Source: Verrucomicrobiales bacterium (GTDB taxonomy: Bacteria; Verrucomicrobiota; Verrucomicrobiia; Verrucomicrobiales; DEV007). Taken from it: DNA of 64,000 nt. The stretch lies in assembly GCA_029213265.1 (NCBI GenBank), contig JARGNG010000017.1, positions 1-64,000 of the forward strand. The letters run 5' to 3'. The notes under the pieces are model-generated. The model worked only from the letters and a program-made list of their open reading frames with translations, made no database searches and was not told the origin of the DNA. The stretch's first letter is position 1, and the number at the start of each line of letters is the position of its first letter. This document shows, one piece after another, positions 25,898 through 34,819 of this stretch. Both the position numbers and the translations under genes were made by a program.

Positions 25898-26317
25898 ATG
25901 AGTGCGAATAGCTCCCCGCTGTTCCTGCTCAACAACGAAACCCAGAGAGAAAAATCCCCGGAGGAGTTTGAGGCACTTCCCATCAAGCCCTCTCAGGGTA
26001 GTGTTGTTGAGGCAGGAAATGTGACCTTCCGGATGATTCCGGAGCGCATCGGAAATATTCCCCACGATCCCCGTGAGTATTCTCCGAGTTTTGAAATCGA
26101 CGATTCGGAGTTTCCTCCCATCGAATGGAGCAAGGTCGAAGCCAGCATCCCTCTCCAGCCACTTTCCGACAGGGCAAGACTGGGATTCTCCTCTCACCTT
26201 CTGCAAATGGGCGGAGCGCTTTGCAAAACTTTCGCGGTCCTCCTTTGCATTGGATTGCTGGGGGGCATCTGTAGTTTTCTGATCGGAGTTGCCATCCCCT
26301 TCGGTCTGATGCACTAG
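25898..26317 (+). CDS. Small single-pass membrane protein, unknown
   Basis: 139 residues from the ATG at 25898 (MSANSSPLFLLNNETQ...). A polar, Pro/Glu-rich N-terminal region (1-100) is followed by one long hydrophobic segment at the C-terminus (about 112-136), giving a tail-anchored layout. The frame stays open further upstream, but that extension has no better start. It is the first gene on the chromosomal side of the tRNA, and no family is recognised. Confidence 0.5.
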   Translation: MSANSSPLFLLNNETQREKSPEEFEALPIKPSQGSVVEAGNVTFRMIPERIGNIPHDPREYSPSFEIDDSEFPPIEWSKVEASIPLQPLSDRARLGFSSHLLQMGGALCKTFAVLLCIGLLGGICSFLIGVAIPFGLMH

Positions 26318-26480
26318 CCATACGGACCCGGTTGCTCGGAACCCGGGACCCTGCAATTTCTCTGCGATGGTGAACGGCAGGAGCGATGCGCTTCGTGCCC
26401 GGTTTCACGCAGCACCAATATCCGACCATCATTCAACAATCGGAGCGAAGCACTTTGCCCCGGACGTTGCATGTTGCGAC

Positions 26481-27539
26481 ATGAACCCCCACGAAATTCG
26501 TTGTCAGTATTTTTCTCAGGAAGATCTTCTCGCCGCCGGTTGCCTCGACATGAACCTTGCGATGGACGCAGCGGAGGAGTCGATGCGACTTCATGCGGAG
26601 GGTGACGTGCTCTTTCCCGAAAAAATTGTCCAGATCTTCAAAGAGGAAACGCAGGAGCGAATTAACTGCCTCCCCGCCACGTTCCGCTCCAAGGAAATCT
26701 GCGGAGTGAAGTGGGTGTCGGTTTTCCCGCTCAATCCGGTTCAGCACGGTTTACAGAATCTCTCGGCGGTGATCATTCTCTCCGAGATCGTCAATGGGTT
26801 TCCGGTCGCTTTCATGGAAGGAACGCTTTGTTCGAACATCCGCGTCGGAGCCATGGGCGGCCTCGCTGCGAAGCATCTTGCTCGGCCCGATTCAGAGACG
26901 ATCGGCTTCATTGGCTCCGGTGAGCAGGCGAAGATGCACCTGATCGCCATGAAAACAGCATTGCCCAAACTGAAGCTTTGTCGTGTCGGTGCCAAGACCG
27001 AAGCGGAAGAGGAGCAGTTCGTCGCAGAGATGTCCCCGATCTTTCCCGATATGGAAGTGGTCGGAGCCGGCACAAGCCTGCAAAAAGCCACCGAGGATGC
27101 CGATGTGATCGTGACCGCGACCAGCGCCCAGGCCCCTCTTCTCAAAGCGGAATGGATGAAACCGGGCTGCTTCTACTCTCACGTCGGCGGATGGGAGGAC
27201 GAGTATGCCGTCGCCAAACAGTGCGAAAAGATTGTCTGCGACGACTGGGAGACGGTGAAGCACCGGACTCAGACATTGAGCCGCATGTATAAGGACGGCG
27301 AACTGACGGACGATAGCATCCACGGCAACCTCGTTGATCTGGTTCTCGGGAAGATTCCGGGCCGGGAGAGTGACGAGGAGCGCACCTACTTCAATGCCGT
27401 CGGCCTCGCCTTTGTCGATGTCGGGATTGCCCACGCCATGTATACCCGGGCCAAAGAAGCCGGGAAAGGCAGCGATCTTGTCGTTCAGGAGAAGATGATC
27501 TTCGAGCACGAAGAGCTGAAGGACTGGGTCCGACTCTAA
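26481..27539 (+). CDS. Ornithine cyclodeaminase/mu-crystallin family protein
   Basis: 352 residues from the ATG at 26481. The N-terminal substrate domain contains SMRLHAEGDVLFPEK and CGVKWVSVFPLNP. A Rossmann NAD-binding segment carries IGFIGSGEQAKMHL (G-x-G-x-Q), and a downstream ADVIVTATSAQAPLL precedes a C-terminal helix. Members deaminate ornithine to proline or act as imine/ketimine reductases and in diaminopropionate synthesis (SbnB-like). The exact substrate cannot be told from sequence. An upstream in-frame extension of 38 residues lacks family similarity and was rejected. It stands alone, with about 180 bp before the NlpC/P60 gene. Confidence 0.85.
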   Translation: MNPHEIRCQYFSQEDLLAAGCLDMNLAMDAAEESMRLHAEGDVLFPEKIVQIFKEETQERINCLPATFRSKEICGVKWVSVFPLNPVQHGLQNLSAVIILSEIVNGFPVAFMEGTLCSNIRVGAMGGLAAKHLARPDSETIGFIGSGEQAKMHLIAMKTALPKLKLCRVGAKTEAEEEQFVAEMSPIFPDMEVVGAGTSLQKATEDADVIVTATSAQAPLLKAEWMKPGCFYSHVGGWEDEYAVAKQCEKIVCDDWETVKHRTQTLSRMYKDGELTDDSIHGNLVDLVLGKIPGRESDEERTYFNAVGLAFVDVGIAHAMYTRAKEAGKGSDLVVQEKMIFEHEELKDWVRL

Positions 27540-27721
27540 GCAGAAGAGCGGCGAACCATTGGAAAGGGCTCGGCGGGGAGGCTTCTTCCTCCCCGGTCCT
27601 GGAAGAACCGGTAGGTCCGCCATCAACGGCGAGCCGCCCGGGGTTTCCCAATCCCATTCCCTTCGGGGTTGCAAACCTTCCTTATTTATGGTATTTATGG
27701 TAATAATACCCCACAAATACC

Positions 27722-28447
27722 ATGAAGCGGTCCTTTTCCCTATTGCGGGGCCTCACTACGGCCATCGTATTTTATACTCTTGCGGCACCAGCGCCTGTAA
27801 ACGCACGGCTATTTAAGAAGTCGCCTCGCGAAGCGAGCACGGAAAGCCGGAGCTTTGGAGCCTTTTTCCGCCCCCGTTCCTATGATCTTCCCTATTCAGA
27901 CTGGGAGTTTACCCCTGCCCCGGCGCCGCCCCGCAAGTTCTTTGGCGAACCCGAGCCCACTCCTCAAACCCGACAGCTCGTCACTGTGATTCGGGATCGA
28001 GCGGAGACCATCTCCAAGTTCCGGCTCCCCTACAAGTTTGGAGGGGACCACCCATCCGAGGGAGGAATGGATTGCTCGGGCACCATGCAATTCCTGCTTT
28101 CGGGAATCGGATTCGATTCGATGCCGCGGACGAGCTATCACCAGTATGAGTGGCTGAAAAAGAACCGGACGCTGAAACACAGCAAATCGATTCCCGAACA
28201 AATGGGCGGAAAAAAGGGAATCAAGCCGGGAGACTTGATTTTCTGGGGTGGTACCTATGATTCGGGACACAAGGTCTCTCACGTCATGATTTACCTGGGC
28301 CAGAGCAATGACGGGACTCATTATATGTTCGGAGCCCGCGGGAAGAAGAAAAAGGGCCTCACCGGTGCCGGTGTCGACATTTTCGAGCTGTCTTCCGGTT
28401 ATCAGAAAAGCCTGATCGGCTATGGTTCGCTCCCCGGAGCGTTCTAG
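27722..28447 (+). CDS. Secreted NlpC/P60 peptidoglycan hydrolase
   Basis: 241 residues. A signal peptide (to about 28) and a proline-rich spacer (55-83) precede the NlpC/P60 domain. Catalytic Cys118 lies in GGMDCSGTMQFLL, His187 in HKVSHVMIYLG, and the usual GIKPGDLIFWG strand lies between them. It should cleave D-glutamyl-diaminopimelate or similar peptide bonds in the wall. The 5' leader (27686-27721) contains GGTATT/AATACC-type inverted repeats that can pair in alternative ways just ahead of the ATG, possibly an operator or a weak RNA hairpin. Confidence 0.85.
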   Translation: MKRSFSLLRGLTTAIVFYTLAAPAPVNARLFKKSPREASTESRSFGAFFRPRSYDLPYSDWEFTPAPAPPRKFFGEPEPTPQTRQLVTVIRDRAETISKFRLPYKFGGDHPSEGGMDCSGTMQFLLSGIGFDSMPRTSYHQYEWLKKNRTLKHSKSIPEQMGGKKGIKPGDLIFWGGTYDSGHKVSHVMIYLGQSNDGTHYMFGARGKKKKGLTGAGVDIFELSSGYQKSLIGYGSLPGAF

Positions 28448-28566
28448 TGTCCTGGATCCGCGTTTCCAAAGTTTGAAAAGGTTGCACAATTTGCGACCCG
28501 CATTCCAGCTATCGAGGCGGAGGCAAAAATTCTTGCCTGCTGCTCGATCCGGAGGCATAGGAGGAA

Positions 28567-30162
28567 ATGCGCAAACTTTGTACTGCTTTCGTCCTTGCAC
28601 TCGGGCTGATTCTTCCGGCGGCTGCCGCTGATCGCCCCAACATTCTTTTCGTCTTCTCCGACGACCACGCACCCCACGCCATCGGCGCCTACAACGGTTG
28701 GCTGAAATCGGTCAATCCAACTCCGGAAATCGACAAGCTCGCCGCCCAGGGAATGCTCTTTGAGAACAGTTTCTGCACCAACTCGATTTGCGGTCCGAGC
28801 CGCGCGGTGATTCAGACGGGAAAGCACAGCCACAAGAACGGGTTCATGAACAATGGAAACTCGTTCGACTGGAATCAGCAGACTTTTCCTAAACTCCTAC
28901 AGAAGGTCGGCTACCAGACGGCTCTCTACGGCAAATCTCACCTGAAAGGGCATCCCCAGGGCTTCGACGACTGGATGGTGCTTCCCGGCCAGGGCCTCTA
29001 CTACAATCCTGACTTTATCACCCCGGAGGGTAAAAAGATGATCAACGGGCATTGCACCGATGTGGTTACTGACCTCGCGGTGCAGTGGCTCAAGGAAAAG
29101 CGCAGCGACGACAAGCCCTTCATGCTGATGGTCCAGCACAAGGCACCCCACCGCAACTGGATGCCGGCGGAGCGCCACCTTCACCTCTACGACGATATCG
29201 AGATGCCCGAGGCGCCCACTCTTTTCGACAAGTGGGAGGACAACACCCTTGCCGCGAAATACCAGGAACTGGAAATCGACGGGCACATGGACATCAACTA
29301 CGACCTCTTCCTCGATCTGACAGCCGACTTTGACCAGGAAGCATCCCAGAAGCGCCAGGACCGCTCTGCCTGGAACAATATGAAGCGCATGTCCCCTGCC
29401 CAGATGAAGGCATGGCGCGACGCCTACGGCCCGAAAGATGAGGCCTTTCACAAAGCCAATCTGAGTGGCGATGACCTCGTTCGCTGGAAATACCAGCGGT
29501 ATGCGAAGAATTACCTTCGCTGCGTCAAAGGAGTCGACGAAAGCGTTGGCCGCCTCATGGGCACCCTCGAAGAGCTCGGCCTCGATGAAAACACCGTCGT
29601 GATCTACTCCTCCGACCAGGGTTTCTACATTGGCGACCACGGATGGTATGACAAGCGGTGGATGTATGAAGAGTCCCTCAAGATGCCCCTGATCGTAAAA
29701 TGGCCCGGCGTCGCGGAAGCCGGCACGAAGAGCACGGAAATGGTTCAGAATCTCGACTACGCGTCCACCTTCCTCGACATGGCGGGGGCGAATATCCCGA
29801 AGGATCTCCAGGGACAATCCCTCGTTCCTCTTCTCAAGGGCGAGCAGGATGGCAAGTTTCGTGATGCGATTTACTACCACTACTATGAGTATCCGAGCGT
29901 TCACATGGTGCCGCGTCACTATGGAATCCGGACCGAGCGCTACAAGCTGATGAATTTCTATCAGTTCGGCGCCTGGGAGCTCTATGACCTTCAGGAGGAT
30001 CCGGACGAACTGACCAACATCTACGAGACCGCTGACAAGGAATTGGTCGCGGAGATGACACAGAAGCTGGAGGATCTGCGAAAGCACTACGACGACAACA
30101 GCCACGAGCCGGAGTATTCGCTGGAGAAGAAGAAGGAGTTCTGGCCGTCCTTCACCAAGTAG
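28567..30162 (+). CDS. Secreted S1-family sulfatase (outside the island)
   Basis: 531 residues. The signal peptide ends near residue 21. RPNILFVFSDDHAPHAIG gives the metal-binding DD (32-33); the formylglycine motif is C75-G-P-S-R; further sulfatase segments are YGKSHLKGHPQGFDDW and YSSDQGFYIGDHGWYDKRW. The last resembles heparan/N-acetylglucosamine-6-sulfatase-like S1 members, though substrate is not determinable. AGGAGGA just ahead of the ATG is a strong ribosome-binding site. It precedes the PSCyt/DUF1553 and DUF1501 pair and is followed by a GGCGGTT-tccg-AACCGCC hairpin. Confidence 0.92.
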   Translation: MRKLCTAFVLALGLILPAAAADRPNILFVFSDDHAPHAIGAYNGWLKSVNPTPEIDKLAAQGMLFENSFCTNSICGPSRAVIQTGKHSHKNGFMNNGNSFDWNQQTFPKLLQKVGYQTALYGKSHLKGHPQGFDDWMVLPGQGLYYNPDFITPEGKKMINGHCTDVVTDLAVQWLKEKRSDDKPFMLMVQHKAPHRNWMPAERHLHLYDDIEMPEAPTLFDKWEDNTLAAKYQELEIDGHMDINYDLFLDLTADFDQEASQKRQDRSAWNNMKRMSPAQMKAWRDAYGPKDEAFHKANLSGDDLVRWKYQRYAKNYLRCVKGVDESVGRLMGTLEELGLDENTVVIYSSDQGFYIGDHGWYDKRWMYEESLKMPLIVKWPGVAEAGTKSTEMVQNLDYASTFLDMAGANIPKDLQGQSLVPLLKGEQDGKFRDAIYYHYYEYPSVHMVPRHYGIRTERYKLMNFYQFGAWELYDLQEDPDELTNIYETADKELVAEMTQKLEDLRKHYDDNSHEPEYSLEKKKEFWPSFTK

Positions 30163-30183
30163 GCTGTCGGGGCAACTCGGGGA

Positions 30184-30201
30184 GGCGGTTTCCGAACCGC
30201 C
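30184..30201. repeat. Short perfect hairpin after sulfatase gene
   Basis: GGCGGTT, loop TCCG, AACCGCC: a 7-bp GC-rich stem 22 bases after the sulfatase stop. There is no T run, so it is more like a REP-type palindrome than an intrinsic terminator. A similar GC-rich hairpin (GGGGAGG-cttctt-CCTCCCC) lies at 27575-27594 after the cyclodeaminase gene. Confidence 0.6.
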
Positions 30202-30337
30202 GTTCGTCCGGCACCGAACGAGAGGGGTAACTCGCCACTTGTGAGCGAAATCTGCCAATTTTCGACTCGCGGCTTACCAATTCGGGCTTCCGTCTTGAGG
30301 CCATGGAAATCCCTGCCTTTCCATGGTTCCTTAGACG

Positions 30338-33300
30338 ATGCAAGGCCTGCCTCCCTTTGTCCGACGAACTTTTATCCTGTCTCTCGCGATAGCGACCGGT
30401 CTTTCCGCGACCGCTTCGGAAATCGATTTTTCGCGGGACATCCAGCCGATCCTTTCGGACAATTGCTACGCCTGTCATGGGCCTGACGAAGAGGACCGGG
30501 CTGCGGACCTTCGACTGGATACCCAGGAGGGAGTGAAAACGGTTCTTTCGGCGGACTCCATTCTGGAGAGCGAGTTCATTCATCGCATTTTGACCGACGA
30601 TCCGGACGATGCGATGCCGCCGCCGGACAAAAAGGATCCCCTGAGCGCCGGAGAAGTCGAGATGCTCCGGAAATGGATCATCGACGGCGCCAAGTGGGGC
30701 GTCCACTGGGCCTTCGAAGCTCCGGAGAAGCCTGCGCCACCTGCCGGAAACACTCACCCTGTGGATGCGTTTGTTCAGGCCGGGCTGGGTGAGAGCGGAT
30801 TGTCCCAGGCTCCCCGGGCCTCCCGCGAAACACTGCTCCGCCGACTGTCTCTCGATCTGATTGGACTGCCACCACCCCCCGCGGAACTCGACGAGTTTCT
30901 CCATGATGAAAGCCCCGACGCCCGGGCCAAAGCGATCACCAGACTTCTCGATTCCCCGCACTTTGGCGAACGCTGGGCCCGCTGGTGGCTCGATGCGGCC
31001 CGCTATGCCGATTCGAACGGATATGAAAAGGACTCTGTTCGCTATGTCTGGCCCTACCGGGACTGGGTCATCAATGCATTCAACAGGAACGAACCCTACG
31101 ATCAGTTTATCATCAAACAGGTCGGAGGAGACCTGCTCGAAAACCCATCACTCCAGGATCGCGTTGCGACGGGATTCCTTCGCAACTCCATGGTGAACGA
31201 AGAAGGGGCGATCAAGTATGAGCAGTTCCGCATCGAGGGAATCTTTGACCGCGTCGACACGATCGGGAAATCCATTCTCGGATTGACGACCGGATGCGCA
31301 CAGTGTCACAGCCACAAATACGATCCGATCCAACACGACGAATACTACGGGATCTTTGCGTATCTCAATAACGCCCACGAATCGACAGTTCCTTTCTACA
31401 CCGGAGATGGCCGGAAGAAGATCCTTGAAATCGAGGGATCGATCGAAGAAATTCGAAGCAAGGCGCGGCAGAGCGCAGGAGCCCTCGAAAGCCTAAAACA
31501 GTGGATCGCTAAACAGAAAGCCGTCCTCAAGGGGTATCCGGATTGGACCACCGTGACTCCAGAACTCCTCGGAGATGGAGGGCAAAAGTTCTATCCCCGT
31601 GAAGACGGGTCGCTGATTTCGATGGGATACTCCCCTTCGAGAAGCACGGAAAAATTTGCCGGAACCACCACGATGGATTCGATTCAATCCCTGCGACTTG
31701 AGTTGTTGAATGATCCCTATCTCACCTTCGGAGGCCCGGGGCGTTCCCTCGAAGGGTCTGCTGCCTTGAGTGAATTGAAACTCTTCGCCGGAGCCGATCC
31801 GGAAAAGCTCGTGGAATTGAAACTGCAACCGGCCCGCTCTGATCTCGATTTGCCATCCCGCCCGATCGACAGCCACAAGTGGCCTCAGAAGAACGGCGCC
31901 AAAGACGATCGAGCCGAAGGACCCGCGGCCTTTGCCACCGACGGAAGTACGAAAACAGCCTGGGCAACCGAGGCGGGCCCGGATCGCACGAACCAGCCGC
32001 GCCTTCTCGTCGCAAACCTGGCCGAGCCTTTGAAGAAGTCCGGAGAAGGTCCGATTCATCTGCGCTTTGAGCTGCATTGCCAGCACGGAGGCTGGAACAG
32101 CAATGACAATCACCACCGTTCCCTCGGGAGATTCCGTTTCTCGTTCTCCGGTGAGAAATGGCCCGACGTGAATCCAGTCTCTCCGAAGCTGGCCGCGATT
32201 CTGGAGAAACCGGAATCGGAATGGACCGCCGAAGAGAAATCAGAGATCGACCTTGCCTGGATGGAATCGGATCCCGCGCAGAAGCAACTCGCAGACGCCA
32301 TCACGAAGGTGAGAGAAGCGCATCCCGTTCCGGTGCCACAGTTGGCGATGCAGGAACGCGCCACGCCCCGCGAGACCCGACTCTTTCACCGGGGAGAGCA
32401 GCAACATCCGAGACATGCGGTTGAGCCTCATGTCCCCGCATTTCTCCACGATCTTCCGGAGGGCGATCCACAGTCGCGCCTGACCTTTGCCCGCTGGCTC
32501 GTCGACCGCAGGTCTCCCACCACGGCGCGGACCCTCGTAAATCGCACCTGGCAGGCACTTTTCGGAACCGGCATTGTGGAGTCCGTTGAGGACTTCGGAC
32601 GACAGTCGACCCGCCCTTCTCATCCCGCCCTGCTCGACTGGCTCTCGGTGGAATTCATGGACTCCGGATGGGATTTCAAACACCTCATTCAACTCATTGT
32701 AAGCAGCGAAACCTATCAGCAGGACTCGGCCATCCGCCCCGGCGACTGGGAGAACGACCCGAAAAATCGCCTTCTCGCCCGGGGAGCCCGCTTTCGCCCG
32801 GAAGCAGAAGTGGTCCGGGACACGCAACTTGCCGTCAGCGGATTGCTGAATCGTCGCGTCGGTGGAGACAGCGTCCGGCCACCGATTCCGGGCTTCCTGT
32901 TTCTTCCCCCGGCGAGCTATGGCTACAAGACCTGGGAAGAAGATACCGCGGCCGAAAACCGCTATCGCCGTGCTCTCTACACCTTCCGCTTTCGAACCGT
33001 TCCCCCGCCCTTCCTCGCCGCCTTTGATGCGCCGACCGGTGAGGTGTCCTGCGTTCGGCGGCCGCAATCAACGACGCCGCTGCAAGCGCTCGCCACTCTC
33101 AATGAACCACTTTCCATCGAAGCGGCGCAGGCATTGGCAAAGCAGATCGAAGGCAACAGCAAGGCCGGAACGCCGGAATCCATCCGGCAGTCGATCGGGA
33201 TCGCCTTTCGCCAATGCACGAGTCGCTCGCCCGAAGCAGCCGAGTTGGATCTGCTGACGAAACTTTTTGAAACCGAGAAAGCGACCGACGGAGGCGATGC

Positions 33301-33358
33301 CTTTCTCGCCGTTGCCCGCGTTCTCCTGAATCTTGACGAAACCATCGTGAAATCCTGA
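30338..33358 (+). CDS. PSCyt1-DUF1549-DUF1553 secreted heme-c protein
   Basis: 1006 residues. After the signal peptide (to about 27), FSRDIQPILSDNCYACHGPD is a PSCyt1 heme motif (C43-Y-A-C-H). The DUF1549 (PSCyt2) domain carries RLSLDLIGLPP, FGERWARWWLDAARYADSNGYE and TTGCAQCHSHKYDPI with a second CAQCH. A beta-rich insert (about 385-590) may bind carbohydrate. The C-terminal DUF1553 (PSD1) domain has NRTWQALFGTGIVESVEDFG and TTPLQALATLNEP. The partner DUF1501 gene follows by 20 bp. This pairing is typical of planctomycetes and verrucomicrobia; the reaction is unknown, and an exported oxidative role is inferred. Confidence 0.93.
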   Translation: MQGLPPFVRRTFILSLAIATGLSATASEIDFSRDIQPILSDNCYACHGPDEEDRAADLRLDTQEGVKTVLSADSILESEFIHRILTDDPDDAMPPPDKKDPLSAGEVEMLRKWIIDGAKWGVHWAFEAPEKPAPPAGNTHPVDAFVQAGLGESGLSQAPRASRETLLRRLSLDLIGLPPPPAELDEFLHDESPDARAKAITRLLDSPHFGERWARWWLDAARYADSNGYEKDSVRYVWPYRDWVINAFNRNEPYDQFIIKQVGGDLLENPSLQDRVATGFLRNSMVNEEGAIKYEQFRIEGIFDRVDTIGKSILGLTTGCAQCHSHKYDPIQHDEYYGIFAYLNNAHESTVPFYTGDGRKKILEIEGSIEEIRSKARQSAGALESLKQWIAKQKAVLKGYPDWTTVTPELLGDGGQKFYPREDGSLISMGYSPSRSTEKFAGTTTMDSIQSLRLELLNDPYLTFGGPGRSLEGSAALSELKLFAGADPEKLVELKLQPARSDLDLPSRPIDSHKWPQKNGAKDDRAEGPAAFATDGSTKTAWATEAGPDRTNQPRLLVANLAEPLKKSGEGPIHLRFELHCQHGGWNSNDNHHRSLGRFRFSFSGEKWPDVNPVSPKLAAILEKPESEWTAEEKSEIDLAWMESDPAQKQLADAITKVREAHPVPVPQLAMQERATPRETRLFHRGEQQHPRHAVEPHVPAFLHDLPEGDPQSRLTFARWLVDRRSPTTARTLVNRTWQALFGTGIVESVEDFGRQSTRPSHPALLDWLSVEFMDSGWDFKHLIQLIVSSETYQQDSAIRPGDWENDPKNRLLARGARFRPEAEVVRDTQLAVSGLLNRRVGGDSVRPPIPGFLFLPPASYGYKTWEEDTAAENRYRRALYTFRFRTVPPPFLAAFDAPTGEVSCVRRPQSTTPLQALATLNEPLSIEAAQALAKQIEGNSKAGTPESIRQSIGIAFRQCTSRSPEAAELDLLTKLFETEKATDGGDAFLAVARVLLNLDETIVKS

Positions 33359-33378
33359 ACCGCTCCCCTTTTGTTCCT

Positions 33379-34815
33379 ATGAATCACTCACTCGACGGTT
33401 CCACTCTTTCCGGTCTGCACCGCTCCTCCTCGCGCCGCTGGTTCATGCGCGACTGCGGTGTGGGGCTCGGGGGAATTGCGCTCAATCATCTTCTCGCCAA
33501 GTCGGCCTCGGCCTCCGAAATTGCCAATCCACTCGCACCGAAGCAATCTCATTTTGGCGGAACTGCGAAACGGGTCATTTTTCTTTTCATGGGAGGGGCT
33601 CCCAGCCATGTCGATCTGTTCGAAGACAAGCCCACGCTAACCCGGCTCGACGGGACGATTCCCCCGCCCGAGCTGCTCGAAGGTTATCGCTCCGCGTTCA
33701 TCAAACCGGACAACAAGCTGCTCGGGCCGAAGTTCAAGTTTCAGAAATTTGGCGATTGCGGGGTCGATCTGGCCGCTGAATTGATGCCGCACCTCGGATC
33801 GGTCGCCGATGAGATCACCTGGGTTCGCTCGATGCAGACAGATGCGTTTAACCACGCGCCGGCCCAGATCCTGATGAGCACAGGATCCCAGCAGTTCGGA
33901 CGTCCCTCGCTCGGTGCCTGGACGATCTACGGGCTCGGCAGTGAAACGGAGAACCTTCCTCCTTTCGTCGTGCTTTCCTCCGGCCAGAAAGGACCCAGCG
34001 GAGGCTCCTCCAACTTCGGCTCCGGGTTTCTTCCCTCCGTCTGCCAGGGCGTCCCGTTTAATTCCTCCGGGGATCCGGTTCTTTACCTTTCCAATCCGAA
34101 GGGCATCTCGAAGCAGTCGCAACGCAATGCGATCGACGCGATCAACCAGCTGAATCAGAAGCGTTTTGATTCCGTGGCGGACCCGGAAATCCAAACCCGA
34201 ATCAGCGCCTTCGAAATGGCCTACCGGATGCAGGACGTCGCACCGGAGGTCACCGACATCAGTCGGGAATCCCAGGAGACACTCGATCTCTATGGAGCCA
34301 GGCCCGGAGAGAGTTCCTTTGCCAACAACTGCCTCCTTGCGCGGCGACTCGTCGAAAAAGGGGTGCGCTTTGTGGAGTTGTTTCACGAATCGTGGGACCA
34401 ACACGGCGGCCTTACGAAAGGACTGCAAAAGAACTGCAAAGACACCGACCGGGCCTGCGCCGCTTTGATTCGGGACCTGAAGATGCGGGGCATGCTCGAC
34501 GACACCCTGATTGTCTGGGGAGGAGAATTCGGCCGGACCCCGATGGTTCAGGGTGGAAACGACGGTCGCGACCACCATCCGAACGCCTTCACGATGTGGA
34601 TGGCCGGTGGCGGTGTGAAATCAGGATACATCCACGGCGCAACGGACGACCTAGGATTCAACGCAGTCGACAAACCTGTCCACGTTCACGATTTGAACGC
34701 GACGATTCTGCATCTTCTCGGATTCGATCATACGAAACTGACATTCCGCTCCCAGGGGCTCGACATGCGCCTGACCAACGTCCACGGCCATGTCGTGAGA
34801 GACCTGCTGGCGTGA
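33379..34815 (+). CDS. DUF1501 exported protein
   Basis: 478 residues. The N-terminal SSSRRWFMRDCGVGLGGIALN is a Tat-like signal. The DUF1501 body has RVIFLFMGGAPSHVDLFEDKP, SMQTDAFNHAPAQILMSTGS, SLGAWTIYGLGSE, ESWDQHGGL and VWGGEFGRTPMVQGGNDGRDHHP. The fold is related to alkaline phosphatase/sulfatase-like hydrolases, with conserved Asp/His that could bind metal, but no activity is established. It is encoded directly after its usual PSCyt/DUF1553 partner. The stop is 4 bp from the stop of the convergent FAD oxidoreductase gene. Confidence 0.92.
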   Translation: MNHSLDGSTLSGLHRSSSRRWFMRDCGVGLGGIALNHLLAKSASASEIANPLAPKQSHFGGTAKRVIFLFMGGAPSHVDLFEDKPTLTRLDGTIPPPELLEGYRSAFIKPDNKLLGPKFKFQKFGDCGVDLAAELMPHLGSVADEITWVRSMQTDAFNHAPAQILMSTGSQQFGRPSLGAWTIYGLGSETENLPPFVVLSSGQKGPSGGSSNFGSGFLPSVCQGVPFNSSGDPVLYLSNPKGISKQSQRNAIDAINQLNQKRFDSVADPEIQTRISAFEMAYRMQDVAPEVTDISRESQETLDLYGARPGESSFANNCLLARRLVEKGVRFVELFHESWDQHGGLTKGLQKNCKDTDRACAALIRDLKMRGMLDDTLIVWGGEFGRTPMVQGGNDGRDHHPNAFTMWMAGGGVKSGYIHGATDDLGFNAVDKPVHVHDLNATILHLLGFDHTKLTFRSQGLDMRLTNVHGHVVRDLLA

Positions 34816-34819
34816 CGCC

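Noticed and set aside
28897..30258. Long open frame (453 codons) antisense to the sulfatase at 28567-30162
   Set aside because: It is a shadow frame from GC-biased codons of the sulfatase, has no family motifs, and runs opposite to a gene with a strong ribosome-binding site.
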